Assembly (NCBI RefSeq): GCF_008271805.1
Contig: NZ_VSRY01000062.1
Span: 16,809-80,808 of the forward strand
DNA length: 64,000 nucleotides
Source of the DNA: Streptomyces sp. TRM49041
Lineage (GTDB): Bacteria; Actinomycetota; Actinomycetes; Streptomycetales; Streptomycetaceae
Direction: 5' to 3'
Below the pieces are notes generated by a model that did no database searches, was not told the origin of the DNA, and saw nothing but the letters and a program-made list of their open reading frames with translations. Shown piece by piece: positions 54,249-63,239 of the stretch (its first letter is position 1; each line of letters starts with the position of its first letter). The position numbers and the translations under genes were made by a program.

Positions 54249-54875
54249 ATGAATCTCCGCATGATCGGGCTCGGCGCCGTCGTGGCCGCCGCGACGCTGC
54301 TGCCGATGGTGGCGATCGCGGGACCGGCCGGAGGCCCCGAACACACCGTGGTCGCCGCCGACGGCGAGCGGGACCCGGCAGCGGCCGCCCCGACGCCCGA
54401 CGCGTCCCCCGTCGGCTCATCCGTCTCCGACGACAAGGCCCCCGGGGCGGACCCGGGCTCCCTGGACTCCCCGCTTTCGCCGCTTCTGGCCGAAAGTGAC
54501 AGCACTTCCTATGCCGACAGCGAGAGCCGCGTCACACAGTGCGGACCGGCGCTCGTGTCACCGGACGGCGTCGAGGCACAGACATGCGTCGTCGCCGAGG
54601 CCGCCGAGTCATGGGCGCGGACCTACTACCGCAACATCAAGGGCGAGGAGCTGCGCGCGATCCTCAGCTTCATGGGCCCGGCGGGCCGCACCGTGCGCAC
54701 CCACTGCGTGGTGGCGGCGGGCGATGAGCCACGAACCTGCGAAACGCCACGTGAAAGCGTGCGCGGTGGGATCGAGGACTATACGGCGGTGGCGGAGTTC
54801 GCGGCCAGTGGAGATCCGGAAAGCCCGCTGCTGCTGAGGTCCGGCAGCAACCGGCCGCAGACGGCGGCGGGTTGA
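54249..54875 (+). CDS. Hypothetical secreted protein
   Basis: 208 residues. Signal peptide MNLRMIGLGAVVAAATLLPM with cleavage near IAGPA. A disordered Ala/Pro/Ser/Asp-rich stretch (about 38-85) precedes a folded region with four cysteines (QCGPAL, QTCVVA, HCVVAA, RTCETP) and the helical segment ESWARTYYRNIKGEELRAIL (about 118-137). Four Cys suggest two disulfides outside the cell. I do not recognise the family. GGTGGGA ribosome site. Confidence 0.7.
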   Translation: MNLRMIGLGAVVAAATLLPMVAIAGPAGGPEHTVVAADGERDPAAAAPTPDASPVGSSVSDDKAPGADPGSLDSPLSPLLAESDSTSYADSESRVTQCGPALVSPDGVEAQTCVVAEAAESWARTYYRNIKGEELRAILSFMGPAGRTVRTHCVVAAGDEPRTCETPRESVRGGIEDYTAVAEFAASGDPESPLLLRSGSNRPQTAAG

Positions 54876-54927
54876 GCCGGGTCCGGGAAGCGGAACCGGA
54901 AGATCGGATTCCGGGGAAATGCAAGAA

Positions 54928-54964
54928 CCCGGTCGCTGGCGACGGGGGATGCACCAGCGACCGG
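54928..54964 (+). terminator. Hairpin terminator after the secreted protein gene
   Basis: Perfect 12-base arms CCCGGTCGCTGG (54928-54939) and CCAGCGACCGGG (54953-54964) with a 13-base loop, followed by CTTCT. An A/T-richer stretch follows (54978-55040). Confidence 0.75.
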
Positions 54965-55160
54965 GCTTCTAGAACGGTAACAAGAGATCGGCTATTCGCA
55001 AATTCGATCTCTCTTATTCGGACAGCGATTTACCGACGAGTAAGGGCTGTGTGACGGTCGGGCCGAGCGCGCGGCCGGTGTTCCGCCAGTGTTCCGCCGG
55101 TGTTCCGCCGCTACCCGGCCCGTACGGCGCCCGTAGCTCACCCGTACTCCGCCGGGGTGC

Positions 55161-56132
55161 TCAGCTGAGGGTGACCTGACGGTTGGTGAGCCCACCGCGC
55201 GCCCGCCGCTCCTCCGCGGTGAGCGGGGCGTCGGAGGCCAGAGCGCCCGCCAGCCGCTCGGCGAACTCGGTGGCCGGCTTCTCGCAGTCGGCCGCGCTCA
55301 TCTCGCGGGGCAGGTCCCAGACCGGGACGACCAGGCCGTGCGCCCGGAACGACCCGACCAGCCGCGTGCCGTCGCCGAGCGACGAGGTACCGGCGGCGTG
55401 CAGCCGGGCGAGCGCGTCGAGGAGCTGCTCCTCCGGATGCGGCATGACCCAGCGCAGGTGGTTCTTCTCCGGGGTCTCGCACCAGTAGGCGGCGTCCACG
55501 TCCGGCAGCTTGACCGTCGGGATGGCGGCCGCGTTCGCCCGCTCCAGCGACGCGGCGACGTCCGGCGACGCGCTCTCCGCGGACTCCGGCACCCAGAACT
55601 CGAAGCCCGTGTGGACGACCGGCTCGAAAGCGGCCTCCGGGTCGAGCAGGTCCTGGAGCCGCGGCCCCTCCGCGGGCACCCGGCGCGCGGCGACCGGAGT
55701 GCCCGGCTCCGCTTCGAGCGCCCGCTGGAGCGTGTCCGCCATGTCGCGGCTGAGGTCGCCGGAGGACGTGTCGTTCTGCAGCGCCAGCAGCACGGAACCG
55801 TCGTCACGGCGCAGCGCTGGCCACGCCATCGGGAGTACGGTCGCCAGCGTCACGGACGGTACGCCCTCCGGGAGCCCGCCCTTGAGATGCAGCGGCGCCG
55901 TCGCCGCGGGGACCAGTTCGCGCAGGGCGACCCAGTCGCACTCGCCGGCAAGACTCTCGAACGGGCGCTGGACCAGCTCGGTCACCGCGTGCGCGGCGGC
56001 CCGGCCGTGGCACGCCTTGTAGCGGCGGCCCGAACCGCACGGGCAGGGCTCGCGGGCGCCGACGACCGGCACCTCCCCGTTCGTCACCTGCGGTGCGCCG
56101 GCGGCCTTCTTCTGGGGGCGCTTCTTGGCCAT
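55161..56132 (-). CDS. DUF5926 family protein with SEC-C motif
   Basis: 323 residues. The N-terminus is basic (AKKRPQKKAAG) and is followed by a SEC-C zinc motif, PCPCGSGRRYKACHG (about 29-43), with the CxC...HC-type ligands. The rest (about 60-320) is the DUF5926 domain, seen in streptomycetes and relatives. SEC-C in SecA binds zinc and ribosomes or SecB, so nucleic-acid or ribosome contact is possible but unproven. GGGAG precedes the ATG. Confidence 0.85.
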   Translation of the reverse strand: MAKKRPQKKAAGAPQVTNGEVPVVGAREPCPCGSGRRYKACHGRAAAHAVTELVQRPFESLAGECDWVALRELVPAATAPLHLKGGLPEGVPSVTLATVLPMAWPALRRDDGSVLLALQNDTSSGDLSRDMADTLQRALEAEPGTPVAARRVPAEGPRLQDLLDPEAAFEPVVHTGFEFWVPESAESASPDVAASLERANAAAIPTVKLPDVDAAYWCETPEKNHLRWVMPHPEEQLLDALARLHAAGTSSLGDGTRLVGSFRAHGLVVPVWDLPREMSAADCEKPATEFAERLAGALASDAPLTAEERRARGGLTNRQVTLS

Positions 56133-56203
56133 GCGTGGGTTCTCCCGTTGGAACGCGGTCCTGTGTCGGACCGCGAGCCTAGTCGTACGGGACCTCGGAC
56201 GGC

Positions 56204-56803
56204 TCAGTCCACGTCCTCGTACGCGTCGAGAAAACCCAGATCGCCCCCGAGTGGACCCCCGCCACCGTGCAACGGCGCGGTGCCGTTCACCCCGGAGGGA
56301 GAGGAGGGAACCTGTCTGTCACGGCGATGACCGTTGAGGCGCGTAGCGAGACCGTCGCGGCACGGCGCCGCTCCGGTCACCTGGACCCAGACCGTGACCT
56401 CGCCGGACGTGCTGTCCCGTACGCCCCAGTCCTGGGCGAGCGCGCTGATGATGTTCAGCCCGCGGCCGCCGCGCGCGGTGACCGAGGGCGTGGCCGGAAC
56501 TGGTCGGGTCGGACCGCCTCCGTCCGTCACCTCGACCGTCAGTGCGCCGTGGACGTCGACCCGCCAGGCGGCCCGGACGGCGCCTTCACCGATCTCGGTC
56601 GCGTCCAGCGGTCTGCCGTGCCGGCATGAGTTGCTGAGCAATTCGGAAAGGATGAGTACGGCATCGTCGACGACCGATTCCGAGACGCCGCTGCGCAGCA
56701 GCTGCTCCCGCATCCGGTGTCTCGCCTCGCCCACGCCCGCAGGGCCATGGGGTACGGCCATGCTTGACGACGTCGGCACTTCCTGTGCCACCACCAACGC
56801 CAC
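56204..56803 (-). CDS. RsbW-like ATP-binding regulator
   Basis: 199 residues. GHKL ATPase: N box ELLSNSCRHG with Asn58, G1 box VTDGGGPTRP, G2 box RGGRGLNIISAL. The GTG start is chosen because AAGGAGG lies eight bases upstream; an open frame with ATG at 56890 lacks a ribosome site. The C-terminus (about 150-199) is a disordered Gly/Pro/Asp-rich tail. Likely an anti-sigma factor or kinase of the partner-switching type, common in Streptomyces. Confidence 0.85.
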   Translation of the reverse strand: MALVVAQEVPTSSSMAVPHGPAGVGEARHRMREQLLRSGVSESVVDDAVLILSELLSNSCRHGRPLDATEIGEGAVRAAWRVDVHGALTVEVTDGGGPTRPVPATPSVTARGGRGLNIISALAQDWGVRDSTSGEVTVWVQVTGAAPCRDGLATRLNGHRRDRQVPSSPSGVNGTAPLHGGGGPLGGDLGFLDAYEDVD

Positions 56804-56937
56804 CCCCGAGACCTCCTTCGCCCCACGCCACGGTGTGAATGCCCCAATGGCCTGGACCGGAAACCGGCCAGTCCGCATACAGTGACGCATTCGACACAGG
56901 CCGACACGGAGCGGACGCGCCGGAGCACTCCCCGTAA

Positions 56938-57744
56938 CTACTGGGGCGTACGTCCCAGTTGGGACAGAACCTGTTTGGGGCGGTTTGTGATGATCGCGTC
57001 CACTCCGAGGCGTACGCACAGTTCGACGTCCTCGGGGTCGTCCACGGTCCATACGTGGACGCGGTGGCCGGCACGGTGGAGCCGGGCGACGTAGGCAGGG
57101 TGGTTGCGGACGATCCGGATGGAGGGCCCGGCGATCCGGGAGCCGGCCGGGAGCCGCCCGTCGCGCAGGCGGGGCGAGACGAACTGTGTGAGGTAGACGG
57201 TCGGGACGTCCGGCGCGGCGGCCGCGACGCGGTGCAGGGACCTGGCGGAGAAGCTCATGATCCGTACGGGCGAGTCGGCGGGGGTGGGCGGATCGTCGAG
57301 CCCGTACCTGCGCAGCAGCTGGACCAGCCGCTCCTCCACCTGGCCCGCCCAGCGTGTGGGGTGCTTGGTCTCGATCGCCAGCTCTATGTGCCGGCCGGTG
57401 TCGGCGACCAGGCCCAGCAGTCGCTCCAGCGTGAGGACGGAGGTGAACTCGGGGTCGCCCCAGTCGGGGCTCTCGTCGCGGTCCTTCCAGGACCCGAAGT
57501 CGAGGGCCGCCAGGTCGGCGAGCTCCAGGGCGGATACCGCGCCGCGCCCGTTGGAGGTGCGGTTCACGCGGCGGTCGTGCACACAGACCAGGTGGCCGTC
57601 CGCGGTGAGCCGGACGTCGCACTCGAGGGCGTCGGCCCCGTCCTCTATCGCCTTCATGTACGCGGCGAGGGTGTGCTCGGGTGCGTCCTCGGAGGCGCCG
57701 CGGTGGGCGACGACTTGGATGGTGTGCTGCCGTGCGTGGGTCAC
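56938..57744 (-). CDS. Glycerophosphodiester phosphodiesterase
   Basis: 268 residues, GDPD TIM barrel. Catalytic motif HRGASEDAPEHT (about 12-23) with the first His, ECDVRLTADGHLVCVHD (about 43-59) with metal acids and the second catalytic His, and IETK near 125. Hydrolyses glycerophosphodiesters to glycerol 3-phosphate and an alcohol. No signal peptide at this GTG start, so cytoplasmic unless a further upstream start is used. Confidence 0.9.
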   Translation of the reverse strand: MTHARQHTIQVVAHRGASEDAPEHTLAAYMKAIEDGADALECDVRLTADGHLVCVHDRRVNRTSNGRGAVSALELADLAALDFGSWKDRDESPDWGDPEFTSVLTLERLLGLVADTGRHIELAIETKHPTRWAGQVEERLVQLLRRYGLDDPPTPADSPVRIMSFSARSLHRVAAAAPDVPTVYLTQFVSPRLRDGRLPAGSRIAGPSIRIVRNHPAYVARLHRAGHRVHVWTVDDPEDVELCVRLGVDAIITNRPKQVLSQLGRTPQ

Positions 57745-57961
57745 CGCGTCATGGTGCCATCGTTCGCCCGGTCGGCGGACGCCACCCGGCATACTTCGGC
57801 CGCGGTAGAGAATGCGTTGTTTGTCCAGAAATAAAGACAGAGGTGGCATACACACAGCTCCCGCTTACAGTGGCCTGACGAGCAGTAGGAAAAGCTGAGT
57901 GCGGATACTGCACGGCGGGCTCTTGCCGATACGACGACGTGGATACCGAGGAGAACGAGCT

Positions 57962-59578
57962 GTGAGCACCGAGAACGAGGGCAACGCGGTCCCGTCCGCC
58001 CCCGACGCCCCGTCCGCGTCCGCTCCGGAGGGCACCCCGGCGAAGCCCACGCCGCCGACGCCCGAGTCCGCGGCGCCCGAGTCCGCGGAGGCGGAGCATT
58101 CGGCCCCGCCCGAGCAGTACGCCCCGGCCGAGCAGCCCACGGCGGCGCACCACGCCACCGCCGATACCTCCGCCACCGACCCGACGACACAGATGCCGAC
58201 GCAGGCGGAGGCCCCGGCTCCGGCCCCGGCCCCGACGCCCCCTCCCCCGGCCGCGCCGCCGGCGTACCCCCCGTACGGAGCACCGGCCGACCCCCACGTA
58301 CACAGCGCTCAGGGCGCACAGGGCATGCCGGGCGGTGTACCCGGAACCGGCACCACCCAGGGCGCATACGGCGCCGCACACGGCCTGCCCCCGGCGGGCG
58401 GCGTCGGCCAGGTCTGGGGAGCCGCTCCGTACCAGACGCCCGCCGCCCCGGCCCCGCGTAGACGTTCCGGCGGCCTGGTCGCGGCGGTGCTCGTCGCGGC
58501 CCTCATGGCCGGCGGTGTCGGCGGCGGGATCGGCTACTGGGCGGCGGAGCGCAGCGACAACCCGGCCGGTTCGACGACCGTCTCGGTCGGCGACGCCCCG
58601 GCCGACTTCAAGCGCGACCCCGGTACGGTCGCGGCCGTCGCGGCCAAGGCGCTGCCGAGCGTCGTCACGATCGAGGCGAAGTCCGGCGGCGCGGACGGCG
58701 AGGGCGGTACGGGAACCGGCTTCGTGTACGACCGGGAAGGCCACATCCTCACCAACAACCACGTGGTGGCGTCGGCGGCGGACGGTGGCACGGTCACGGC
58801 GACGTTCTCGAACGGCAAGAAGTACGACGCCGAGGTGGTGGGACGGGCGCAGGGTTACGACGTGGCCGTGCTGAAGCTCCGTAACGCGCCCTCAGGTCTG
58901 ACGCCGCTCCCGCTGGGCGACTCCGACAAGGTGGCGGTGGGCGACGCGACGATCGCGATCGGCGCGCCGTTCGGCCTGTCCAACACCGTCACGACCGGCA
59001 TCATCAGCGCCAAGAACCGCCCCGTGGCGTCCAGCGACGGTTCGGGCGGCAAGAACTCGTACATGAGCGCGCTGCAGACGGACGCGTCGATAAACCCGGG
59101 CAACTCCGGCGGCCCGCTGCTCGACGCCCGCGGCGCGGTGGTCGGGATCAACTCGGCGATCCAGTCGCCGGGCTCGGGGGGCTTCGGCCAGTCGCAGGCC
59201 GGATCGGTGGGCCTGGGCTTCGCGATCCCGGTCAACCAGGCGAAGAGTGTCGCGGAGCAGCTGATCAAGACGGGTGAGCCGGTGTACCCGATGATCGGGG
59301 CGACGGTGAACATGACGGAGAAGGGCGAGGGCGCCACGATCGTCGACGAGGGCGCGGGCGGCACGCCGGCGATCTCGCCGAACGGCCCCGCGGCGAAGGC
59401 GGGTCTGCGGCCCGGTGATGTGATCACGCGCTTCGGCAACCGGATCATCGACAGCGGCCCGACACTGATCAGCGAGATCTGGACCCACCGTCCCGGCGAC
59501 ACCGTCACGCTCACGTACAAGCGGGGCGGCCAGGAGAAGCAGGTCCAGATCACACTCGGCGAGCGCAAGGGCGACTAG
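57962..59578 (+). CDS. HtrA/DegP-like membrane serine protease with PDZ domain
   Basis: 538 residues. A Pro/Ala/Gln-rich cytosolic N-terminus (about 1-165), one membrane helix (about 168-195), a trypsin-like domain (about 215-430) with His267 (NNHVV), Asp300 (YDVAVLK) and Ser382 (GNSGGP), and a C-terminal PDZ domain (about 445-530; GLRPGDVITRFGN). All catalytic residues are present. Envelope quality-control protease. GAGGAGAA ribosome site precedes the GTG. Divergent from the GDPD gene. Confidence 0.95.
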   Translation: MSTENEGNAVPSAPDAPSASAPEGTPAKPTPPTPESAAPESAEAEHSAPPEQYAPAEQPTAAHHATADTSATDPTTQMPTQAEAPAPAPAPTPPPPAAPPAYPPYGAPADPHVHSAQGAQGMPGGVPGTGTTQGAYGAAHGLPPAGGVGQVWGAAPYQTPAAPAPRRRSGGLVAAVLVAALMAGGVGGGIGYWAAERSDNPAGSTTVSVGDAPADFKRDPGTVAAVAAKALPSVVTIEAKSGGADGEGGTGTGFVYDREGHILTNNHVVASAADGGTVTATFSNGKKYDAEVVGRAQGYDVAVLKLRNAPSGLTPLPLGDSDKVAVGDATIAIGAPFGLSNTVTTGIISAKNRPVASSDGSGGKNSYMSALQTDASINPGNSGGPLLDARGAVVGINSAIQSPGSGGFGQSQAGSVGLGFAIPVNQAKSVAEQLIKTGEPVYPMIGATVNMTEKGEGATIVDEGAGGTPAISPNGPAAKAGLRPGDVITRFGNRIIDSGPTLISEIWTHRPGDTVTLTYKRGGQEKQVQITLGERKGD

Positions 59579-59958
59579 GCCGTGGTCCGAAAGGACGCAC
59601 CGGGCTCGGACGGCTCGGCGATGCTCAGCGGAAGACGACGGACCGCAGCGTGAGCCGGGCACCGGCGCCGCCGCCGGGCGCAGCCGGAAGGCATCGCATC
59701 ACCCTGGCAGCGCGGCCCCTTGTGGACGAAGGCGCTGGCACCGGTGGCGTTGCGGGGGCTGTGGGCGGGCTCGATGAGCTCGTCCGCGGCCTCCGGCAGG
59801 TCGAGGCAGAGGTGGTCGGTCGGGTCGATGAGCACTCCGACGCGGAGCCGGCCGTCGGCGTCGTCGTACGAGCACCCCCCCACCGAGCGGCTCAACTCCC
59901 CCCGCAGGCAGGATTTCCGCGCTTCAAACCCCACATCACTCCTGTGGGTGACCCTCAT
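59575..59958 (-). CDS. Doubtful leftward ORF, possibly a decayed gene
   Basis: 127 residues. The middle part, CSYDDADGRLRVGVLIDPTD then HLCLDLPEAADELIEPA, has strongly GC-biased third positions as in real Streptomyces genes, but both ends are Arg/Pro/Ser-rich and there is no ribosome site. It overlaps the HtrA stop by four bases and the small membrane gene upstream. Family not recognised. It may be a remnant or a real small protein. Confidence 0.3.
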   Translation of the reverse strand: MRVTHRSDVGFEARKSCLRGELSRSVGGCSYDDADGRLRVGVLIDPTDHLCLDLPEAADELIEPAHSPRNATGASAFVHKGPRCQGDAMPSGCARRRRRCPAHAAVRRLPLSIAEPSEPGASFRTTA

Positions 59959-60217
59959 GTAGGCGTGCCACAGTTGACACACCCACGCTCGTGATCCGCC
60001 CGGCGACGACCTGGCGGATGGCGATGACGACGGCCGCGACGCCGATGCCGCCCCAGCCGGGGTCGGCGGCAAGCCGCAGGAGCCCGGCGGCGGTGAGGAA
60101 GTCCAGCAGTACGGCGATGACGGCCCGGACGCGCCGGCCGGCCCGGTACGCGAAGGGGCAGGCGACCAGGCCCGCGGCGACACACAGCCCGGCGGCCTGG
60201 AGCAGCCAGCCCCTCAC
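59936..60217 (-). CDS. Small membrane protein coupled to DUF1622 gene
   Basis: 93 residues with three hydrophobic segments (about 5-24, 30-47 and 55-70) and a short hydrophilic tail. GTG start overlaps the DUF1622 stop by four bases (GTGA), so it is translated after it. No family recognised. The coupling suggests the two membrane proteins work together. Confidence 0.6.
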   Translation of the reverse strand: MRGWLLQAAGLCVAAGLVACPFAYRAGRRVRAVIAVLLDFLTAAGLLRLAADPGWGGIGVAAVVIAIRQVVAGRITSVGVSTVARLHEGHPQE

Positions 60218-60618
60218 GGAGCCGGTGCCGCGGCCGGCTGCCGCTTACCGCCGTACTCGATCTCGTCGCGCTCCTGGGCGATCTCCCGGCCGAGGAAGTA
60301 GTTCAGCGCGGTCCGGATCGCGGCGATGGCGGCGAGCTGCCCGATGTCCGTGAAACTCGGCGCGACTGCGGTCCGCAGAACATCCCCCGCCAGCTGGAAC
60401 TCCAGCCCGAGTACGAGAAAGCGCCCCAGCCGCAACCGAATCCGATTGAACCCTTGGGCCCGCCCCCGCTCACGCCACCCGACGGTGAGGAACTGCACGA
60501 AGGCCCACACGGCCCCGACAAAGATGATCAGCGCCCCGGCCAGCTCGATCAGCCGCACCAGCAGCCCGATCGCCTCCCGCAGATCCGACTCGGACAGTAC
60601 TTCGAGGGAGAGCGTCAT
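60214..60618 (-). CDS. DUF1622 family membrane protein
   Basis: 134 residues with the DUF1622 layout: one helix (about 17-38), the conserved RLRLGRFLVLGLEFQLAGDVL segment (about 57-77), and a second hydrophobic stretch near 85-105 with IAAIRTALNYFLGREI. Function unknown; the family is widespread in bacteria. Start MTLSLEVLSESDLREAI has an AGGGG-type box some distance upstream. Confidence 0.82.
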   Translation of the reverse strand: MTLSLEVLSESDLREAIGLLVRLIELAGALIIFVGAVWAFVQFLTVGWRERGRAQGFNRIRLRLGRFLVLGLEFQLAGDVLRTAVAPSFTDIGQLAAIAAIRTALNYFLGREIAQERDEIEYGGKRQPAAAPAP

Positions 60619-60713
60619 ACGTGACGGCGTACCCGCCCCTGCGCCGGGGGCAGGCGGCGACACGCCTGGCGCGAGCGCAGACCGTCACTCGGATGGATCC
60701 GCGGCAAGGGTTT

Positions 60714-60737
60714 CGCCCCGGGAAAGCACCCGGGGCG
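60714..60737. terminator. Hairpin between EamA and DUF1622 genes
   Basis: CGCCCCGGG and CCCGGGGCG pair over nine bases around AAAGCA. It lies 105 bases beyond the EamA stop in its direction of transcription. Confidence 0.55.
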
Positions 60738-60841
60738 TCAGATCACCGCGACCGGGCCGGAAGCCCGCCCTGCGGGGTGGCGGCACAGGAGCTGACACAC
60801 TCGGCGGACTCTCCAAGCGAATCCCCCGACTGACCCCCTAC

Positions 60842-61834
60842 TCACCTCCGACTGACCCCCTGCTCATCCACCCGAGCATCCGCAGCGCCCCACCTCGCGT
60901 CCGCACCCGCCACGCGCCCAAGCCGGGTGCGTACGGCGATGCCGGCGCAGGCGATGACGGTGACACCGCCGAGGACGGTGGACCAGGTGACGTGCTCGCT
61001 CAGGAACAGCGCGGCCCAGCAGATGCTCATCACGGGCTGGACGAGCTGTATCTGACCGACCTGCGCCATCGGGCCGATCGCGAGTCCCCGGTACCAGGCG
61101 AAGAAGCCGAGGAACATGCTCACAACTCCGAGGTAGGCGAACGCGGCCCACTCGATCGACGTGCCGGTCGGAGGGCGCTGCGACATCGAGATGCCGAGCA
61201 GGGCGATCATCAGCGGCGCGGAGAGCACGAGCGCCCAGGAGATGGTCTGCCAGGCGCCCAGCTCACGGGCAAGGAGCCCCCCTTCCGCGTAACCGGTCCC
61301 GGCCGCGACGACGGCGCCGAGCAAGAGCAGGTCGGACCAGTGGAGACCGCTGAAGCCGCCACCCCGCAGCGAGGTGAACACGATCGTGGCGATCGCACCG
61401 ATGATCGCCATGGCCCAGAACGGGACCGGGGGTCGTTCGTGCCCGCGGAGCACCGCCATCACGGCGGTCGCGGCCGGCAGGAGCGCGATCACGACGGCAC
61501 CGTGGCTGGCCGAGGCGGTGGTCAGCGCGAAAGAGGTCAGCACAGGGAAGCCGACGACCACGCCGGCGGCGACGACCGAAAGACGGACCCACTGGACACC
61601 GCGGGGCAGGCGCTGTCTTGTGATCGCCAGCGCGGTGGCTGCGAGCAACGCCGCGATCACCGCACGGCCGGAGCCGATGAACAGCGGCGACATCCCACCG
61701 CCTTCGACGGCGACACGGGTGAACGGGACGGTGAACGAGAACGCCGCGACCCCGAGGAGCCCCCACCCGAGACCTGCGCGGGACCGGGATAGCACCGGCG
61801 TCTCGATAAGAGTAGCGCTACTATTGTCTGTCAT
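60842..61834 (-). CDS. EamA/DMT-family transporter
   Basis: 330 residues with ten predicted helices in two EamA repeats (about 20-150 and 165-300). Features are LGVAAFSFTVPFTRVA near the start and LGFFAWYRGLAIGPMAQVGQIQLVQPV (in parts, about 240-266) in the second repeat. DMT transporters export amino acids or metabolites. The ATG shares two bases with the divergent MocR-type start, and a 12-base palindrome lies inside the first codons, so the true start may be further in. A pairing of DMT exporter and MocR regulator is common. Confidence 0.85.
   Translation of the reverse strand: MTDNSSATLIETPVLSRSRAGLGWGLLGVAAFSFTVPFTRVAVEGGGMSPLFIGSGRAVIAALLAATALAITRQRLPRGVQWVRLSVVAAGVVVGFPVLTSFALTTASASHGAVVIALLPAATAVMAVLRGHERPPVPFWAMAIIGAIATIVFTSLRGGGFSGLHWSDLLLLGAVVAAGTGYAEGGLLARELGAWQTISWALVLSAPLMIALLGISMSQRPPTGTSIEWAAFAYLGVVSMFLGFFAWYRGLAIGPMAQVGQIQLVQPVMSICWAALFLSEHVTWSTVLGGVTVIACAGIAVRTRLGRVAGADARWGAADARVDEQGVSRR
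61811..61822. promoter_or_regulatory. Palindrome at the EamA/MocR divergent junction
   Basis: AGTAGCGCTACT is perfectly symmetric. It overlaps a possible -10 box TACTAT (61819-61824) pointing at the MocR-type ATG nine bases downstream, as expected for leaderless transcription. A likely operator of the MocR-type regulator. Confidence 0.55.
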
Positions 61835-63239
61835 GTATGACGATAGCAGTTCGCGGATCGTCGCTGGGCTCCACAAGTGGATCGCGACGGCCGTGCCGGG
61901 TGCGAGGCTGCCGTCCACGCGGGTACTGGTCGCGCAGTACGGGGCGAGCCCGGTCACGGTGCAGAAGGCACTGCGGACCCTGGCGGCGCAGGGGGTGGTG
62001 GAGAGCCGACCCGGAGTGGGGACCTTTGTCCGTGCGATCCGCGTGGCTCGTCCGAACGACTACGGGTGGCAGACGGCGGCGCTCGGATCGCCGCAGAACC
62101 GCACCCCGCAGCTGTCCACAGCGCTGCGGACCCTCCCGAACGACGTGATCGCGCTGCACTCGGGCTACCCGGACCGCGATCTGCTGCCGGAGCGCCTGGT
62201 CCGGGCCGCGTTCACCCGCTCGGCCCGAGGCGATGCCGCCGTCAGCCGTCCGCCGGCGGCGGGGCTGCCGGAGCTGCAGGCATGGTTCGCGACCGAACTC
62301 GGCACCGCGATGCCTCTCGGGGTCGCGCCGCCGACGCCGAGCGACGTCGTCGTCTTCCCCGGCAGCCAGAGCGGTCTCAGCACCGCCTTCCGCGCCCTCG
62401 TCGGCGCCGGCCGCCCGCTGTTGGTGGAGTCACCGACGTACTGGGGGGCGATCCTCGCCGCCGCCCAGTCGGGCGTGCGGCTGGTACCCGTCCCCAGCGG
62501 AGCCCACGGCCCGGACCCTGACGAGCTGGCGCGAGCGTTCGAGCAAACGGGAGCACGCGCGTTCTACGCCCAGCCGAACTTCGCCAACCCCACCGGCGCC
62601 CGATGGGCACCCGAACTGGCCGACCGTGTCCTCGACGTCGTTCGCAAGTACGGCGCGTTTCTGATCGAGGACGATTGGGCGCACGACTTCGGTATCGCCG
62701 CAGACCCGGTCCCCATCGCAGCCCGGGACGACAGCGGGCACGTCGTCCACCTGAGATCTCTGACCAAGAGCGTCTCCCCGGCCGTCCGTATCGCCGGCAT
62801 GATCGCCCGCGGCCCCGCCCGGATGCGCATCCTCGCCGACGCCCAAGCCGAGTCCATGTACGTCAGCGGCGTCCTCCAGGCCGTCGCACTCGACGTCGTC
62901 ACGCAGCCCGCGTGGCGCACACATCTGAGAAGCCTCCGCCACCAGCTTGCCGCCCGCCGAGACCTCCTCATCGGCGCGCTCCGTGAGCACGCCCCCACCG
63001 CTCGCCTGGAAGCCGTACCGCAGGGAGGGCTGAATCTCTGGCTCCGGCTGCCGGACAACACCGACCTGGCACGACTCGTCCGGGACTGTGAGACCGCCGG
63101 AGTGATCATCGCCGCCGGCAACGAGTGGTTCCCCGCCGAACCGACCGGGGCCTACCTCCGGCTCAACTACTCCGGACCGAATCCAGGCGCGTTCCCTGAC
63201 GGCGCACGCGCCATCGGGCAGGCACTCGCGCAGCAGTAG
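61833..63239 (+). CDS. MocR/PdxR-type GntR regulator with aminotransferase domain
   Basis: 468 residues. N-terminal GntR winged helix (about 5-75) with LPSTRVLVAQYGASPVTVQK and VESRPGVGTFV. A class I aminotransferase-like domain follows (about 95-465) with NPTG-type YAQPNFANPTGARW, DDWAHDF, and the PLP lysine Lys312 in SLTKSVSP. MocR proteins sense PLP or amino-acid adducts and often control the divergent transporter. No ribosome site precedes the ATG, and the -10-like TACTAT lies close, suggesting a leaderless mRNA. Confidence 0.92.
   Translation: MYDDSSSRIVAGLHKWIATAVPGARLPSTRVLVAQYGASPVTVQKALRTLAAQGVVESRPGVGTFVRAIRVARPNDYGWQTAALGSPQNRTPQLSTALRTLPNDVIALHSGYPDRDLLPERLVRAAFTRSARGDAAVSRPPAAGLPELQAWFATELGTAMPLGVAPPTPSDVVVFPGSQSGLSTAFRALVGAGRPLLVESPTYWGAILAAAQSGVRLVPVPSGAHGPDPDELARAFEQTGARAFYAQPNFANPTGARWAPELADRVLDVVRKYGAFLIEDDWAHDFGIAADPVPIAARDDSGHVVHLRSLTKSVSPAVRIAGMIARGPARMRILADAQAESMYVSGVLQAVALDVVTQPAWRTHLRSLRHQLAARRDLLIGALREHAPTARLEAVPQGGLNLWLRLPDNTDLARLVRDCETAGVIIAAGNEWFPAEPTGAYLRLNYSGPNPGAFPDGARAIGQALAQQ

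Noticed and set aside
54748..54758. GCCACGTGAAAGC resembling a parS half
   Set aside because: The left arm has at least two mismatches and lies in coding DNA.
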